This document shows positions 23,525 to 37,147 of a stretch of DNA of 64,000 nt, piece after piece. The position numbers were made by a program, and so were the translations under genes. The notes below the pieces were generated by a model, which saw nothing but the letters and a program-made list of their open reading frames with translations, made no database searches and was not told the DNA's origin. This DNA is from Quillaja saponaria (taxonomy: Eukaryota; Streptophyta; Magnoliopsida; Fabales; Quillajaceae). How positions within the stretch are numbered: the stretch's first letter is position 1; every line of letters begins with the position of its first letter. The stretch is taken from NCBI GenBank assembly GCA_029379385.1, contig CM055613.1, forward strand, positions 22,851,652-22,915,651, given 5' to 3'.

Positions 23525-24974
23525 TGACCAATAATTAGTAAACTATTCAAATGAATAAGCCTTTAATGAAATAGTTCACACATTAATAGTTAAAAATCTT
23601 TACCTTTATTGAAAAGGTTTGAAGGAATCAATTCACCCTTAGGATATGTGCTATCTTACACTTGGTTGAATCACTAATGGAGGATAGTTCTTGAAGCAAA
23701 ACATTTTTTCTTCAACAAAGGGATCATGACTAAGGAAGAAGATTTTCAAGGACTCTTCTTGCTCACAATCTCTCATAAGGCTGTATCTCACTTTTAATTA
23801 CTTATGGCCAAAATCTCCCTTAGCTTCTAAATATATAAGGGCTAATAAGGCTTAAAGAGTTATAGTCATTCCTTGTTTAGGATTTCATTAACCTAAAGTC
23901 CAAGGCCTAAGACTCAAAGCTACTTTAGTAATCCTTCTATTATGATTACTAATAGGCCTTTAGACTCTTAGTGGCCTAAATATAATTATGATTCCCACGA
24001 GACTTTTCCTTAACTTTCAGGAAAACGAGACTTGCTATATATGTATAGATAACATTTATCTTTTTACCCTTATATGCTTGGAAGTTAACTATTTATTTTC
24101 AAGACTCCATTAATTCTTCAAGGTTCTTAACCTAAGTCAATTAAAGTGTATACCATTAGGTTCTCTCGTACATTGGCAATAAATGTAATTGGATACTTCC
24201 TGAGAAGTACGGATAAATTAAAAAGTTTTAATATAACTTTGGTTTGGCTAAACCAACCAACTTATATTCATATATCAAGATTAACATCTAGCAATGTATC
24301 ATGACCACCCAAGTGCAAGTAAAGTTAAGATCATTGATCAAACTTTTTAGTGCTTGGTTGTCGTGTAATTCAATCCTTTCATCAAACATATCCTGAGATA
24401 GACATATGACATAGATTTTAATGTTAACCCTATCTTTGTCTAAATACATTTGTACTTGAAACCAAATTTACATTTGTTTCTCAAAGAGATTTAAGAAAAC
24501 ACTTTTCTTAATCTTTTTCACTTTGCAAAGAGTTCCGAAACAAGACGTACTTGTCTTAAAAGGCCATCTGATATTCGTCTTCTTTGCTGAGGATGATGAA
24601 TTCTTTGTCTATCATTCATTTACCTTTATATGTTTCATTACATTTCCAATAATCACCTTTGTATTATCCTTATTACATGATAAGGAGAATGACATTAAAA
24701 CGTATAGATTTACATATAAGGTAATAAAATGATCTCAAGTCAAAGGATCACTTACACTACCAAAACTTTAAGAACTTCTATTGACACATGAATATAGACT
24801 CCACATGGTTTATCATGTTAGGTTAATTATTCTAGAAACTTTATATCATTATACTAAATCTCATTTAAACAATATAATAAAGAATGTCTAATAAATATTA
24901 CTATATTCATTATTTACAAATAAAATGTCATTACAAGCAAACCATTGATTGACTCTTGGACACTAATACTAACA
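23525..24974 (-). repeat. 3' LTR of the Copia element
   Basis: 1450 bp. Compared with the other copy it lacks about 230 bp corresponding to about 33404-33630. Shared landmarks include CCTTAGGATATGTGCTAT and ATTGATTGACTCTTGGACAC. Confidence 0.8.
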
Positions 24975-24986
24975 ATCTCCCACTTG
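24975..24986 (-). other. Polypurine tract of the Copia element
   Basis: The minus strand reads AAGTGGGAGAT directly before the LTR start TGTTAGT, a typical Copia plus-strand primer. Confidence 0.75.
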
Positions 24987-25299
24987 GCCTAGAGCCAATC
25001 CCTATGATATCTTAGTCCAACCGTATCAAAGTGATGATCATGTTTTTTCTGTGGCAAGGGCTTCTTAAGTAGATCTGTTACATTCTTATCAGTATGAATG
25101 TCTTCTATCTTTTATCCCTTCTATCAACGATTTTCCTAATCAGGTGATACTGCCTTAGTATGTGTTTGGAATTTTAGTGAGACCTTGGTTCCTTTACTTG
25201 TGCAACAACCTATTGTTATCTTAATATAACTTTATTAGATTAACAATGTCGTCCAGTTATGAACTTCTTTATCAAAACTACCTTTTAAGCTACTTTGGA

Positions 25300-28200
25300 G
25301 GAAGCTATGTAGTCGACTTTATTAATAGAATCCACCACTGTTTCCTACTTGGAACTCTTCCAGCTAACGAATCTTGCATTAAGAGTATATAATAATCCAG
25401 ACTATGATTTACAATCATCTCTATCGGTTTGAAAAATAGAATCGTATATCCTAGAAATTTCAGTTCTTCAGTTCCTCTATATATTAAGAATGCATCCTTA
25501 GTCAGTCTCAAATACTTAAGGATTTTCTTAACTGCCTTCCAGTGCTCTTTGCCTGGAAAAGCATGATATCTGCTTGAAACACTTAAAGTATACGATACAT
25601 TAGGCTCGTACATAACAAAGCGATTGAACTAATTGTGGAAGCATATAGTATTTCATTTATACGTTCTTTTTCTAATTCTGTCTTAGGAGACATATTGTTT
25701 AGAAAGATGCACACCCTGTGACATGGGCAAGATCCCTTTCTTTGACCCATCCATGCAAAACCTCTTAAGCATCTTGCCAATGTACGTGGATAATGATAAT
25801 CCAAGCAACCTTTTGGATATATCTCTTTAGATCCTAATACCCAATATATAGGTTGCTTCACCCATATTTTTAATGGAGAAATTTTCAGATAACCAAAGTT
25901 TAACCGATTGTAACATAGATACATCATTAACTATTAGAAGTTTGTCATCTACATACAATACCAAAATGTTACTGAGCTCCCACTTACCCTTTTGTACACA
26001 TACGGTTCATTTTCATTTTTAATAAAATCATAAGCCTTTATGGTTTCAACAAAATGAATGTTCCATCTTCTTGAATCTTGCTTAAGTCCATAAATGAACT
26101 TTTGTAGCTTGCACACTTTATTATGATGGCCTTTCAAATTAAAAACCCTCAGGTTGTGTCATATACACATCTTCCCTTAAATATCCATAAAGGAAAGCAA
26201 TTTTGACATCAGTTTGCCATATCTCATAATCGTGATATGCAACTATTGCAAGTAAAATCCAAATTAACTTAATCATGGCAACTGGTGAAAAGGTTTTGTC
26301 AAAATCAAATTTTTTTTTTTTTTTTTTCCTTTTGCCACTAACTTTGCTTTGATGGTTTGTACATTGCCATCCATATAAGTCTTTTTCTTAAATATCCATT
26401 TACACCTAATAGGATTAACCCCTTTAGGTGGATCAACCAAAGTCCATACTTTGTTGACATATAAGGACTCCATTTCAGATTTCATGGCATCTTCCCACAA
26501 TTGTTTTCTCATAACTAGTAAGCTCATCATCTTGTATAAGTAGAATGTCTTTTTGATTAGTTATCAAAAATCCATACCTAATTGGAGGTCGACTTATTCT
26601 ACTAGTTCTATGAAGCGGATATGTGTGTTGAACATTTTCTTTTACCTCTAACTCTTGTCATACATGTTTCAAGATTCATTGTGTAATCGGTCTTATTTTA
26701 GGTTACTTGAATTTCTTCAAGTTCTAGTTTAGTTGCATTGCTTCTTTCAAGAATAAACTTTTTTCAAGAAAGACAACATTTCTCAAAACAAACCTTTTTA
26801 TTCCTATGGGTGATAAAAGTAGTATTCTCTTGTTTCTTTATGACAATCCATAAACAAGCACTTATCACTCTTAGCTTCAAGCTTATTAGTTAAAAATCTT
26901 TTGACATAAACATGACAACCCTAAATTCTCAGGTGTGAGATATTTGGTTTTCTGTTTGTTCCATATCACATATTGAGTTCTTTTAATAGATTTTAATGGA
27001 ATCCTAATTAGAATGTAAGTTACAATAATCAAAGCATATCCCTAAAAAGAAATTGGTAAGTCAGCACAACTCATCATGGAACACACCATGTCTAGCAAAA
27101 TGTTATTCCTCCTTTTGGATACACTATTGAGCTGTGGTGTACCAGGAGGAGTCCATTGAGATAGAATCTCATTGTCCTTTAAATAGTCTAAGAACTCCTA
27201 GTTAAGTTATTCTCTATCTCGATCAGATCTAAGTGCCTTAATACTTTAACCAGTTTGTTTCTCTACATCATTCCTAAATTTTTTGAATTTTTCAAAGGAT
27301 TTAAACTTGTATCTCATAAGATACACATACCCATATCTTGACGTGTGGTTAATAAAGGTTAAGAAGTAGGAATATCCACCTCTAGCATGTATAGACATTC
27401 ATCCATAAACATTAGAGTGTGCGAGTTCTAGTAACTCAGTAGCTCATGACCCTTTAGATGTGAAAGGTTTCTTGGTCATCTTTCTAGATTGACAAGATTC
27501 ACATGTTCCATATGATTTATAATCAAATGGATCTAGATATCCACCTTGGTGTAATCTAGTAATCCTAGTCTCATTTATATGACCTAGTCTACAATGCCAT
27601 AAGTAGGAAGGTTTAGGCTATCTAATTTGGGTTTCTTAGTGTTTATGTTGAGGATAATATCAGTTAATTCTATAACACATAATCCATTATTCAAAACACA
27701 ACAACAATAAATAAAAAATAAAAAATAAAAACTTCATTTAAAGAGAAGGAAATCCAAATTTCCTTTATTACAAATGTGAAACCTTTCTTGTCCAAACAAC
27801 GAATGAAAATAATGTTCTTAGAAATAACTGGAACAAAATAACAATTATCTAGTTCTACTATCATGACAGATGGCAATTGCAAAAAGTAAGATCCTATAGC
27901 TAATGCAGGAACTCTTGCTCCATTTCCCACTCCGAGGTCCACTTCAACCTTGCTAAGTATCATTTTGCTCTTTAGTTCCTGTACATTATTACAAATGTGA
28001 GAACCATAACTGGTATCCAATACCCAAGAGCTAAGGTTTGCATATGATAGATTAACTCCAATCATAAACATACTTAAAGTCAAAGTTTCACTAAGCTTCT
28101 TGTCCTTCACAGTATTCAAGTATGCTTTACAATTCCTTTTCCAATGCCCTTATTTGCCACAATGGAAACACGTGGCTTTGGTCTTATCCTTCTTAATGCC

Positions 28201-28890
28201 ACTAATGGCCTTAGTCTTACTCTTAGACTTTTTCTTCTTGCCCTTAGGCTTAGATTTAGAAGAACTACTTATCAGCATCACTCAAGCTTTATCTTTCTTG
28301 ACATTGCCCTCTACAGTTTTCAACATGTTAAGTAACTCAGGTAGAGTTGTTTCTAACTTATTCATGTTGTATAACAAACTATGAAAATGACTCGATCAAA
28401 GACTGTAAGACTAAATCAATTGAAAGTTCATAGTCCATTGCAATTCTAATTAGGATAATTTTTTGATGTACCTAATCATCTTCAGTACATAAAAATTTAC
28501 TAAAAAACTTTCTATCATCTTATAGTGGAATAATTTTCCTTGGATACCTCGAACCTTTCGGCTCAACCTTTCTTATCATATAACTCTTGTAAGTGTATAA
28601 TAATCGTGCAGGCATCCATGTTCTCATACTGCCTTTAAAGCTCTTGTGACATAGAACTCAGCAACACACATACAGCTTGTTCATATTCATCCAGGTTCTT
28701 TTGTTGATTATCGAAATCAAATTCCTCATAATCAGGTGCACCTTCAATCAGAGCCTGAGGCATGTCTCTTTCAATGACATAGGAGACCTTTTCTTGGCTC
28801 AAGACAATTTTGAGATTACGATACCAGTCCAACTAGTTCGATCAACTTATTGGATTCTAATATTGATTTAAGTGACAAATTGTTCGTCAT
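25300..28890 (-). pseudogene. Copia gag-pol polyprotein, broken
   Basis: Read on the minus strand from right to left. The gag region starts near 28890 with a DWYRNLKIVLSQEK block (28.83 kb) typical of UBN2-type Copia gag. A degraded zinc knuckle (GHWKRNC) lies near 28.14 kb. The protease follows at 28.05 kb with SWVLDTSYGSHIC, where canonical elements have DTG or DSG. Integrase remnants cover about 27.6-26.9 kb. Reverse transcriptase covers 26.5-25.7 kb (WEDAMKSEMESL, then KWIFKKK, LQKFIYGLKQ, and a YVDD site intact in a shifted frame at 25943-25954). RNase H covers 25.6-25.3 kb (HWKAVKKILKYL). Multiple stops and frameshifts prevent expression. Confidence 0.85.
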
Positions 28891-30743
28891 TCTAACAACC
28901 TAGATATAAAGATATGTGCTTGTTAATATTTTTTTAATGCATTTACCAAATTAAAAAGTCTTTATTTAATTTGGTCACTCTCAATATTTTATCAAATCTA
29001 ATGGACCATCTCAATTAGATTTGTAATATCATCTAATGATATTCATAGTTGGGCTAGAATATTATTTAATTTTTATTTTTTATTTTTGAGGAGGCTTAAC
29101 AAACCAAAACAATCTTAAATAATCGAATCACTATTGTTTACATCTCATGTAAATGTCTAGGTCCTTAGGTTGATAATGCCTTGTCCTTTAATCAATTTCA
29201 ATTAATAAATAAGAATAGCCTTAAAAACAAGATAGCCTCGACAAGGACCAACGACTATTGTTTTTAATTAAGTCCTAACCATTATTTTAATATATCATAT
29301 TTATTCTATGGCATAACTGAGTCCAGTGTACGACTACCTAGACAAGGGCTAAACAAAAAGAAGTAAATAGAACTTCCATTATGCCACAATAATGGGAGGC
29401 AACGTGTTCTTAACATGTGACTAATACTTTAAAGTGAACTCTAAAATTATGGGTTGGTTTGAATCCTAAAGTCTCACTACAGCATGCATACATACATACA
29501 TTCATAATACATTGTATTAATTATAACATATATATATATATCTATAAGCAAGTCATAAAAATAAAATAGAGGATGATTATGGACCATATGGTTTTCTCGA
29601 CACTTAAGAAAACCATATTCTAAGGCTTTATGTACTCCAACCACATCCTTGTCTTCACTTTATCTTGATGTCTTCATCTCTATATGTTTGATTTATAAGT
29701 AAATTCAAATCTAACTAAATCCTAAATCATAAGCGATGTAACTATTACATAATTTGTAAGAAATCTCGAGTTACATTCAAAGGGAGTTAGATGAGAAGAC
29801 AATTTACATAGAGAATAGGAGATAAGGCAGGGCATGCAAGCCCTATTTTCCAAAAATACCCAAAAACAAATGTACATTCAAAATGCGCGTATGATCCATA
29901 ATCACCCGTATTCTAATTATACCAACTGTCATACTTTTATAATGCAAAATATGAAATGTTTTGATTGTTGATTACTTATGGATCAACATGTTATTTAAAT
30001 TAAATATCACTAACACTTAAAAAATATAATTTAACCGATTCATTTAAAATCCCTTTTATTTTACTAATTTTCCCAAAATACCTATATTTTAGAGAATAGG
30101 CCTTGACCTTGGCCTTAGTCGTGGACCTTGGCTTTTTTCCATAGGTGGTGCTAACTTGGCAGCATGTGCCTTGGCAGCCTACTAAGGGATTGGGCTTTCA
30201 CTTGGTTTTAGTCAATTTACTAAATTTCAGGGTTTGGAACAATACCAAATCCTAAAACTCTATAAACTGAACCTTTTAGGATTTGGAACAATTCCAAAAC
30301 TAGAATCCTGTAAAATCCAATTTTACTAAATTCAGGGTTTAGAACAATTCCAAAATCCTAAACCCCAAGTTTTATGTTTTAGGGTTTGGAACAATTCCAA
30401 AAAGCCTAAAACCCTTAAACTCTATAGGGCAATTCTAAACAAATTTTATAGTATGCTTCAATACTTTGAACATCTATAAAAATCAAGAATCATATTATTA
30501 ATTGAAATAAACCTAGAGGCCTGTTGGGAAATTTAGGGTTATACATCATGAGCATACACAACTTAATTAAAATTTTTCATAACCAAGAATCTAGGTATTC
30601 AATTAATATATATATTATGAAAGCTAAAGAGTAAAACTAACATCTTGAAGCTTTCTTGACGCAACTAGTTTGTTTGATTAGCAGGGTGACCTAGAGTTCC
30701 TCCACAAATCGTCAAAACGATTCTCCCAATCAAACATAAAGTA
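28891..30743 (-). other. Long leader between Copia 5' LTR and gag
   Basis: About 1.85 kb of non-coding sequence, long for a Copia leader. It includes a TA microsatellite near 29525 and a set of palindromic repeats near 30.2-30.4 kb. Part may be secondary insertion; no boundaries were found. Confidence 0.4.
30233..30401. repeat. Four copies of a palindromic TTTGGAACAATTCCAAA motif
   Basis: Copies at 30233-30249, 30282-30298, 30338-30354 and 30385-30401, spaced about 47-56 bp. Most are embedded in TTTAGGGTTTGG or CCTAAAAC context, so each copy and its surroundings form a small hairpin. They lie in the leader of the Copia element. Confidence 0.7.
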
Positions 30744-33700
30744 TGACAAATGATTAGTATACTATTCAAACAAATAAGCCTTTAATAAAATAATTCAATT
30801 GATAGTTAGAAACCTTTACTATTATCGAAAAGGATTCTAAGGAATTAATTCACCCCTTAGGATATGTGCTATATTTCACTCAGTTGAAAATAGGTGTTTT
30901 GGGAAAAACACTTTAGCTTCAACAAAATTGGTCATGACTATCATGACTAAGAGATGAGATTTTCAAGAACTTTTCTTGCTCACAATCTCTCACAAGGTTG
31001 TATGTCATTTGTAATCACCTTATGAACGAAATCTTCCTTAGCTTTGATTTGGGATTTAATACTCAAGTAGACTATCGTAAACAAGTAATAAAGAGTAAGT
31101 AGAGATCATTTCCATGAGGAATTGAATCTATCACTAAGTACAAAAATTAACCAATCCTAATTTTATCCAAACGGATGAAGTTTGAAAGCTTTATAACAAA
31201 GTTAAAATAAACTAAAGCAAGCAAATGTAAGAATATAATCGGAGAAAACCTAGAATTATAACTTTCTCAACACTCACTTGGCTTATTATCATCTTATCAT
31301 GCTTAGTTGTGATATCGAACTATTAACCTAGGGTTCTTATTCAATTATAAGTATATTTCGAATTGCTTATAACAATATTTAACTTAACCAATTTACTATA
31401 TTTCTATAAAAATTGAGTTAAGCTAAACTCATTAAGAATAGACCTAACTATGGTTATACAAGGTAGGGAGGTATATTTTTATCCTACATACAAATCAAAT
31501 CAAACAAGCATGTGAATGAATTCAAACAAGTGTTATCTTATTCAAGGCTAAATCTATATTTCCCATTCATCAAGGTTCCTCTAAGTTACTTAATCAATCT
31601 AATTGGTATCTAATCAATTAGAATCATAAAGCATAGAATAAGATGAATAATTCATGTATCAAACCCTAAGCAATCAAATTATAACATAAAACTAAGCTAC
31701 ATATTGAGTTCCGTTGCAATCATAGTAAGAAAATTGTTCCATGCTACTTAGTGTAAATATGGATTCATATCAATATCAAATAAACATAAGAAAAGGAAAA
31801 AGTAGAATGAAGAAAAAAAATCAATGGTTGTCAGGCTTCAATCTTCAATCATTCCAAACTTTTCTTGCTCCTTGCACTCTTGATGCCTCTAAACTCCAAA
31901 CTTTCGTAGCTAAATTTGTGTGTTATTATTCCCCAACATAAACCTCTTTAAATAGGCTTCAAAGCCCTTTAAAAAGTTCAATTTGGATTAGGAACCAAGC
32001 CGGTGTTGTAGCATTGAAGTTTTGGCACCTAGGCATTGAAATTCGGAGAGAAAAGTCACGCTAGGCACCTAGGTGCTGCTTTTCTGGCATCTAGGCATTC
32101 GGGGCTGCTTTCCTTAGTGCCACGGCACCAAACTACTTTGCCTGGTTTCCTTCTTGCATGATTTTGGGCGCTTGTGGTGCCCGGCGTTTAAGAAATCCTT
32201 TAAGCATTAAACTTTCAAAATACATAAACTATGTTAAGAATGATTGAAATTCCTAATTAAAGGCTATATCATAGACATATGCAACTAGGATTCAACACTT
32301 TAAAACATATGACTTAACTAAGCAACAATTAAACTAAAACTCAATAACATAGGAAATAAGGCTATTTCATAGACTTATCAAGCTTCTACATATATATGGG
32401 CAGCTTAGGCTTAAGGAGTTATAGTCCTTCCTTGTTTAGGATTTCATTAAACCTAAAGCCCATGGCCTAAGACTGAAAGCTACTTTAGTAACCCATAATT
32501 CAATTATGATTTGTAATAGGCCTTTGGACTCCTTGTGGCCCAAATCCAATTAGGATTCCCACTAGACTTTTCTTTGACTTTCAAGAAAGCAAGACTTGCC
32601 AGATATGTATAGGTAACAATTACCTTTTTACCCTTACGTTCTGAAAATTAACTATTAATTCCAAGACTACATAAATCCTTTAAGGTTCTTAACCTAAGTT
32701 AATTAAAGTGTGTAATTTATTAGGTTCTCTCATATGTTGGCAATAAATGTAATTGGATACTTATTAAGAAGTACGGTTAAATTAAAACACTTTTAATTTA
32801 ACTTTAGTTTTCCTAAACCAACCAACTTATATTATTAGATCAAGATTGACATCTAGTAATGTATTATGACCACCCAAGTAGAAGTAAAGTAATAATTATT
32901 GATTAAATCTTTCAGTGTTTAGATGTCATGTAATTTAATTCTTTCATCAAAGATATCCCAAGATAGACATCTAGCATGGATCCTAGTGTTAACCCAATCT
33001 TTGTCTAAATCTACTTGCACTTGAAATCAAGTTTACGTTTTGTTGCTGAAAGAGATTTAAGAAAACATTTTTTTTAATCTCTTTCAATTCGTAAAGATTC
33101 CGAGAACAAGACATACTTGTCTCAAGAGACCATGTGATATTCATCCTCTTTACTAAGGATGATGAATTCTTTGTCTATCATTCATCTACCTTCATATATT
33201 TCACTACATGTCTAATAATCACCCATGTATTATCCTTATTACATGAAAAAGAGAATGTCATCAAAACACATAGATTCATATATAAGTTAAAAAGATGATC
33301 TCAAGTCAAAGAATCACTTATACCACTAACACTTTGAGAATTTCCATTGACATGTGAGTAAAGACTCTACATGATTTCTCGTGCTGGGTTAATTTTGTGT
33401 ACTTGCTCAACTAACAAGCACCCATATATAATTGTCTAGCATCTCCATGCTTTTAGTTTATGAGATCATTACTCTCTTTATAAGAGAATGATGCAACATA
33501 TGCTAGTCTCAAAGAATCATCAATATCTATAATCTTGATGATTCATTGACTAGGAATACTTTTAGAATAACACTTTATGTATGTCATATCTCACAACTGT
33601 TATCAACTTCATAATTATTCATACACAGTATTTACTCTAGGGACTTTATATATCATTGTACTAAATCTCATTTAAACAATATAATAAAGAATGCCTAATA

Positions 33701-33780
33701 AATATTATTATATGCATTTAATACATACAAAGTATCATTACAACCAACCATTGATTGACTCTTGGACACTAACACTAACA
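30744..33780 (-). repeat. 5' LTR of the Copia element, interrupted
   Basis: Homologous to 23525-24974 along its length except for the inserted solo LTR (31045-32380). Without the insertion the LTR is about 1.7 kb, which is probably the full length. Confidence 0.8.
31045..32380. mobile_element. Solo LTR with AGCTT target duplication
   Basis: A 1336-bp sequence beginning TGATTTGGGA and ending GACTTATCA is absent from the other Copia LTR. It is bounded by an exact 5-bp duplication AGCTT (31040-31044 and 32381-32385). TG...CA ends, length and lack of coding sequence identify a solo LTR left by recombination between the two LTRs of a larger, unknown (perhaps Ty3-type) element. The orientation is undetermined because both strands read TG...CA. 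Repeated GGCACCTAGG-like phrases occur near 32.0-32.1 kb. Confidence 0.85.
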
Positions 33781-36700
33781 GTCAAAGGGCCTAACCTTTG
33801 CTGGTATGTTCCTCTTGTTCAGAAAGAGTACAAATTTACCAGTTGGTCAGGGCTTTCCTTAGGTCTTAAGTAACATTTCAAGTATCGGGTAGGTCAGTTG
33901 GAACTAACGTTGAAGACCCAATTTTTTTGATCGTATTCACTTTAAGTGAATGATCTCTACTTATGCAATGTATAGGCTTGTCTTTTTGAAGGCCTTGAGA
34001 ATTCTAGTGACTAGTTATGCTATATAATTCATCTTTGAACAAAATTTGGGTTTTACTATGTGCGGACATTGTAGTAGGTCGAAAGAAAAGAGTGAGCTCG
34101 GGCTAGTTAAAGAGCCCGGTAAGTTCCAAATTCCTAATCATGAATTATTGAGCCAAGGACGTCTTACCGTGATAAATTAAGAAAAGCGTGCAATTTATGC
34201 ATTATACTCAACTACACTTAATCTCCAAGGGACTATATTGTGGCACGTTAGCGCAGCTCGGATTCTAGAGCATCATGTGATATCTAAACAAAGTAAATCA
34301 TATGAGGTCTTTTGACCATGTTACTATATGTATATGCGAACATTGACCGACCATAAGAAAGTAGTTGTGTTGTCATGGAGTGTATATATGTGAATCAAAT
34401 TTTCGTAACTTATTACACATCTTCGTGCCCATAAGCTGTTTGAAAAGATTTATGTCTTGAAACTTTCATTAGAGGTCGGTCAACTATAGCAAGCTTGATT
34501 TTTGAAGTTGTCTTTGCCTTCAGGTTAATGACCATTATTTTTGTTTGAATTGTATGATTTCGCGAGCTATCCTTTATGCCATGATAATCTCGAATGAGCT
34601 CCATGTTTGATGTTAAAACACAAAGAACAAAAATTTGTCTGCAAATCAAGGAAATATGGAGATTACAATTTAGTGAAAAACATAATCTAGTCATTTCTAG
34701 TTTAAACTGCATCCTGGAGGACTATTACAAACACGTTTTTATATTTTGTCGAGGATACGTGTAGGAGTGTGCATGATAGGTAAATCAAGTAACGACAATC
34801 ATGTTTTATCAATTAACAAACTCAATCAAGCAAATGTCATGAGATGCTTGGGAGAATGGGCATGTAATTACGCTAAAGGGATTTATTCTAACAAATGGGC
34901 TTGAAACCTCATGCCACTGAATTGGTTTTTTCTATTATTATATTTTATGTCAACAAACCTCATTTTTGCTAATAATGGGTGGGGATGTTAATAATATAAA
35001 TCCAGTATGTGGAATTAAAGTAACCATAACTTAAGATATCATCTTTGGACAAATATATATGAAAAATAAAAAACATAAGAAAATATGTTTAGTTATGTAG
35101 GAAAACCAAGATAGTCAAATTTTAGGAATCTTTTATAACCAGAAACTCAACAGAAGTCACAAAACAGTAAGCGTATAACAAGTTGTTGTACTTCTTAATT
35201 AATGGTAAATTGGATGCTTGTTAAGCCCTCACTAAGAGTCAAAACCAAATTCCATAACATCCAAAAAATTGATGGTTGGCACAATGTTTTGAGCTTATAT
35301 AATATTTCAAGAAAGGTACAAAAAATTAACTTTTGTGGGAACAAATTAGAAAAAGATGCCCATGAGGATTATAGCAAAATAGATAGAGGCTAGTTGCTAG
35401 AACCAATGCATCAATTGTCAAAAAAAATAATTAGATGTATCTTTTTGTTGAATGGCATTAATATATAATTTTATTTTTTATTAATATGTATATCTATAAA
35501 TACAATTCATGCACAACGCGTATACATATGCCATCAATGCTAGTACTTTATATAAAAGTGGCTTAGTAGCAAAATGTGTTTATTTCTTAAAATATCATTT
35601 ATAAAAATTTAATTTTCACTTTTATCCTTTTTTAGTTTAACTTTTAAATATTTAGTTTACATAAATAACTTTTTAATAGTGATATGATTGTTTTCCTAAT
35701 TTTTCTCCATCTTTATAGTAATAAGATTGAATTTTCTTTATTTAAATTAATAAATTTTAATAATAATGAACTCTAACAATAATTAAATTTTTTTATATTC
35801 AACAAATTATCTATAATTAAATGCCATATTAATCTCCTCATTTCACATTATTTTATCATAGATTTGTAATTGTTATTCTATTTATATTATTAAATTTTAA
35901 TACTAACGAACTATAATAATATTAAAATTTTATATTTAATAAATTATCTATAATTTTCCACCATATTAAATATTTCACCTTACTTTGATTTATTGCAAAG
36001 AAGTCATTTGGTATGATAGTACCGTGTATGTGCTGTTGTTGATTCCTATAGAGTATTATTACACTTGCGTAACATCTCGATTATTTTTTCAATATTTTAC
36101 CAAAAAAGGTAAGTTTTTTATTAGTTTTCAACTCTACTATTAAATATGTATTTTTTCCCATAGTAAAGTTGTTGTTTTTTATTATTCTATTTGACTTGTG
36201 TTGTTTGTTGAAACATTTTGGAAAAATAAGAGAACAACATAATATACAAGTATGCTATTAATTGTTCTTATTTATTAGGTTTATAAAACAAGAAAACAAT
36301 TTAATATTTGAGAGAATTTATTATCTATAACTTAGTTGGTTTTAATGAAAATAAAACATGCGACTTTTAAATTTAAAATATTTTCGGATCATTTTGAGGA
36401 AAAATATATATTTATAATATAAGCAACGAAACATTATTTGTTTATGATAGTAAATTTAACAAAATAAAGCTTGAAAATATCAATGTGTGACAAAATAAAT
36501 TTATATTATTTGTAATATAATTGGTCTCTTAAGTATTAATTAATGAGGATGGAAGATGGAAAAAGGAAGATAGTTATAGGATTGTAAATATTATTATTTT
36601 TATTTTATGTTAATAAATTTATAATAAAAATTAAATTGAATCAACTGTAAAGCTTAAATCTAATTAACTTTGGAGATATTTTTTTTCCCCTTCTAATCAT

Positions 36701-37147
36701 TCATTGGAAATAAACACATCAGTCAGAATCTTGATAAATATTATTACTTTTTTTATTTTTATGGTTATTAAATATGCAAAAATATAAGTAAAATATTAAA
36801 AATATATGATTAGTTAAAAAATTATAAGACTAAATTTAAAAATATATATTATATTAAGTTTTCATTATACTAGCTACCTGCATGTGCTTATACACATGTC
36901 AAATAACTTTTTATTTTATTTTAAATAAAGCTGATAACTTTAAGTTCTTAAGTCGTATTTAAAATATAAAAGATGAGTTAGTGTGTGAGTGAGAGTAAAG
37001 TGTGTAGTTATTAAGAAGTTAATTTTTTTTAATTAATTTAAATTAATAAACAAAAATTTAATTTATGTGAGTTGTTAGGATGATAAGGGGTTACTAAAAG
37101 AGAGAAAGTAAGTTTTATATATTTTTAAATCAATTAATTTATACTTG
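33781..37147. other. Unassigned, increasingly AT-rich DNA
   Basis: 33.8-34.8 kb has moderate complexity but no recognisable coding pattern. 35.4-37.1 kb is extremely AT-rich. A segment at about 36866-36905 (ACTAGCTACCTGCATGTGC) resembles repeat ends often seen in plants, but no element could be delimited. Confidence 0.3.

Larger units (their letters stand above)
23525..33780 (-). mobile_element. Degenerate Ty1/Copia retrotransposon
   Basis: Two LTR copies face the same way (23525-24974 and 30744-33780, the latter split by another element). Between them minus-strand gag, protease, integrase, reverse transcriptase and RNase H remnants occur in Copia order. On the minus strand the LTR begins TGTTAGT and ends GTCA; a purine tract (AAGTGGGAGAT) precedes the 3' LTR. 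The 5-bp flanks (TATTA on the left, GTCAA on the right) do not match, and no standard tRNA-Met primer site follows the 5' LTR, so the ends may be rearranged. Confidence 0.85.

Noticed and set aside
31741..31941. 66-codon open frame within the solo LTR
   Set aside because: Lies in LTR sequence and has no recognisable similarity.
34413..34712. 99-codon minus-strand open frame
   Set aside because: No recognisable family, no supporting context; probably chance.
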